In this document: piece after piece, positions 62,242-64,000 of the stretch
Layout of the letters: every line of letters starts with the position of its first letter
How positions within the stretch are numbered: position 1 is the first letter of the stretch
Source: Paraburkholderia caballeronis
GTDB lineage: Bacteria; Pseudomonadota; Gammaproteobacteria; Burkholderiales; Burkholderiaceae
Assembly (NCBI RefSeq): GCF_900104845.1
Contig: NZ_FNSR01000003.1
Location: forward strand, 434,001 to 498,000
Direction: 5' to 3'
DNA: 64,000 bases
Position numbers and translations under genes: made by a program
Notes under the pieces: generated by a model
The model's database searches: none
Told to the model about the DNA's origin: nothing
Seen by the model: the letters and a program-made list of their open reading frames with translations, nothing else

Positions 62242-64000
62242 ATGTCAGACAATCTGTTGGAAAACACCGTGTTGCAGCGTCGTACCGTCACGGTTTCGAG
62301 CGCGGCGATGCCGCAACTGCTCGGCCGGCCTGCGCTCGAATTCATGTCGTTGAGCGGCGAGGAGCGTCTCGGCAGGCTGTTCGAATACGAACTGCTGCTG
62401 CGCACGCCGGACGACTACAGCGTGCCGCTCGCGATCAGCGCGAATGTCGATCTGAAAGCGCTGCCCGGCAAGGAAATGACGGTCACGATCGAACTGGACG
62501 GGATGGGCGAGGGCGCGCTGGGCGGCGTCGGCGCCGGCACGCGCGAGATCAGCGGCTTGATCTCCGATGCGCAGTACCTGCGCCGCGAGAACCGCTACAA
62601 CGTGTATCGCGTGGTGCTGCGGCCGTGGCTGTGGCTCGCGACGTTGACGACCGACTACAAGATTTTCCAGGACAAGACGGTCATCGAGATTCTCGACGAG
62701 GTGCTGAAGGACTATCCGTATCCGGTCGAGAAGCGTCTCGACGTCGCGCGTTACGGCGTGCATGGCGAAAGCGGGCGCAACGAGCCGCGCGCGTTCCAGG
62801 TGCAGTACGGCGAAAGCGACTTCACGTTCGTGCAGCGGCTGATGGAGGAGTGGGGAATCTACTGGTTCTTCGAGCATTCGGACGGCAAGCATCGGCTCGT
62901 GTTGTGCGATCACGTCGGCGCGCACCGGAAGCCCGATAGCGCCGAATACCAGCAGCTTGCGTATCTGCCGCAGGGCGGCAAGATCGACACCGAGTACCTC
63001 AGCGAATTCACGACCGGCGAGTCGTTGTGCAGCGGCCGTTATCTGACGAGCGACTTCGACTTCACGCGCTCGCGCGCCGACCTGCGTTCGATCAACCAGC
63101 AGCCGCGCGACACGAGCTGGAACACGCTGGAGTATTACGAGTGGCCGGGCGACTACACGGACGGCCCGCATGGCGAACTGCTCGCGCGCACGCGGATGGA
63201 GGCGCTGCGCGCGCCGGGCACTCGCGCGCTCGGCAAGGGCAACGTGCGCGGGCTCGCGTGCGGGCAGACGTTCGTGTTGACCGGCTACGACTACACGGAC
63301 GCGAATCGCGAATACCTGGTGCTCGCATCGAAGCTGGAACTGACTGGCATCGCGGACGAAACCGGCGGCGACGCCGAATACACGTGCCTCAGCGCATTCG
63401 ATCTGCAGCCGACGAGCGAGGTGTTCCGGCTGCCGCGCGAGACGCCGAAGCCGACCGTCAGCGGACCGCAGTCCGCGATCGTCGTCGGGCCGCCGGGCAG
63501 CGAACTGTGGACCGACGAGTTCGGCCGAGTGAAGATCCGCTTCACGTGGGACCGCTACGGCCGCAATCTCGAAACCGACTCGTGCTGGGTGCGCGTGAGC
63601 CAGGCATGGGCCGGCGCGAACTTCGGCGGCATCTACATTCCGCGTGTCGGGCAGGAGGTGATCGTCGATTTCTGGAATGGCGACCCGGACCGGCCGCTGA
63701 TCACCGGCAGCCTGTACAACACGCTGACGCCGCCGCCGTGGGAACTGCCGGCGAACGCGACGCAGAGCGGTTTCATGAGCCGCACGATCGAAGGCGGGCT
63801 GGAGAACTTCAACAGCATCCGGTTCGAGGACAAGACCGGCGTCGAGGAGTTCATGATCCAGGCGGAGAACACGATGAACCGCCTGACGAAGGTGAACGAG
63901 GCGCACGTGGTCGGCGTCGATTACACGATCGGCGTCGGCGGCATGCACGGCGTGACGGTCGGCGGGCTCTTTTCGAGCTGCGTCGGCGGCGCGGCGACCT
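62242..64000 (+). CDS. vgrG: T6SS spike protein VgrG (partial, 3' end off window)
   Basis: 586 codons are visible, cut by the right edge. The gp27-like part begins 'ALEFMSLSGEERLGRLFEYE' and continues with 'FQVQYGESDFTFVQRLMEEW' and 'GIYWFFEH'. The gp5/OB-fold part contains 'ELWTDEFGRVKIRFTWDRYG', 'SCWVRVSQAWAGANFGGIYI' and 'PRVGQEVIVDFWNGDPDRPL'. The beta-helical repeat region starts near residue 540. Whether an effector domain follows cannot be seen. It lies 66 bp after tssM with GGGGGAAAG before the ATG. Confidence 0.95.
   Translation, partial: MSDNLLENTVLQRRTVTVSSAAMPQLLGRPALEFMSLSGEERLGRLFEYELLLRTPDDYSVPLAISANVDLKALPGKEMTVTIELDGMGEGALGGVGAGTREISGLISDAQYLRRENRYNVYRVVLRPWLWLATLTTDYKIFQDKTVIEILDEVLKDYPYPVEKRLDVARYGVHGESGRNEPRAFQVQYGESDFTFVQRLMEEWGIYWFFEHSDGKHRLVLCDHVGAHRKPDSAEYQQLAYLPQGGKIDTEYLSEFTTGESLCSGRYLTSDFDFTRSRADLRSINQQPRDTSWNTLEYYEWPGDYTDGPHGELLARTRMEALRAPGTRALGKGNVRGLACGQTFVLTGYDYTDANREYLVLASKLELTGIADETGGDAEYTCLSAFDLQPTSEVFRLPRETPKPTVSGPQSAIVVGPPGSELWTDEFGRVKIRFTWDRYGRNLETDSCWVRVSQAWAGANFGGIYIPRVGQEVIVDFWNGDPDRPLITGSLYNTLTPPPWELPANATQSGFMSRTIEGGLENFNSIRFEDKTGVEEFMIQAENTMNRLTKVNEAHVVGVDYTIGVGGMHGVTVGGLFSSCVGGAAT

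Overview
The window is high-GC DNA with dense coding, short intergenic gaps and several ATGA stop/start overlaps. Its gene families (many SDRs, MFS and TRAP carriers, FCD-type GntR regulators, a BKACE enzyme, chaperone-usher fimbriae, a type VI secretion system) fit a soil- or plant-associated betaproteobacterium of the Burkholderia/Paraburkholderia/Caballeronia group. No rRNA, tRNA, CRISPR array, insertion sequence or prophage was recognised. Two genes are cut by the window ends: an ABC substrate-binding protein at the left and VgrG at the right.

Left part (1-32 kb) is a run of small catabolic modules, each with its own regulator. These are: a substrate-binding protein with an acyl-CoA-dehydrogenase-like flavoprotein (1-1676); an orphan ArsC-like protein and an SDR (2.0-3.7 kb); IclR / shikimate-dehydrogenase-like enzyme / MHS transporter (3.7-7.0 kb); a LysR-SDR pair (7.0-8.9 kb); SDR-SDR-MFS-BKACE with a divergent AraC regulator (9.0-14.4 kb); a secreted alpha/beta hydrolase under a divergent TetR repressor with visible operators (14.5-16.0 kb); and an oxidative hexuronate module of uronate dehydrogenase, TRAP transporter, SMP-30 lactonase and GntR (16.1-22.4 kb). 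They are followed by an MFS carrier and a GH10 xylanase lipoprotein (22.4-25.7 kb), then a second GntR regulator divergent from an aminotransferase / 2-keto-4-pentenoate-hydratase-like pair and an MFS carrier (25.8-30.6 kb). Xylanase beside uronate catabolism suggests use of plant cell-wall glucuronoxylan.

Middle part (31-42.6 kb) holds a chemoreceptor, a small proline-rich protein and a CSS-EAL c-di-GMP phosphodiesterase. Next is a minus-strand operon (CMD/AhpD-like protein, acyl-CoA-dehydrogenase-like protein, ABC ATPase, Tat-exported binding protein, permease) below an AraC regulator, then a small Cys-rich protein and a Rieske oxygenase.

Right part (42.6-64 kb) is one plus-strand surface block: a NarL/FixJ-type response regulator, a chaperone-usher fimbrial operon (major subunit, chaperone, usher, second subunit), a DotU protein plus an unusual TssM-like/OmpA hybrid, then the T6SS run tssB-tssC-hcp-tssJ-tssK-tssL-tssM-vgrG. 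tssA, E, F, G and clpV are not in the window. The most striking observation is a shared promoter architecture (dyad TGGGC-N4-GCCCA abutting a -35-like hexamer, 17 bp, -10-like hexamer) at three places: before the response regulator, before the fimbrial operon and before tssB. This suggests the fimbriae and the secretion system are switched together, possibly by the response regulator encoded beside them.
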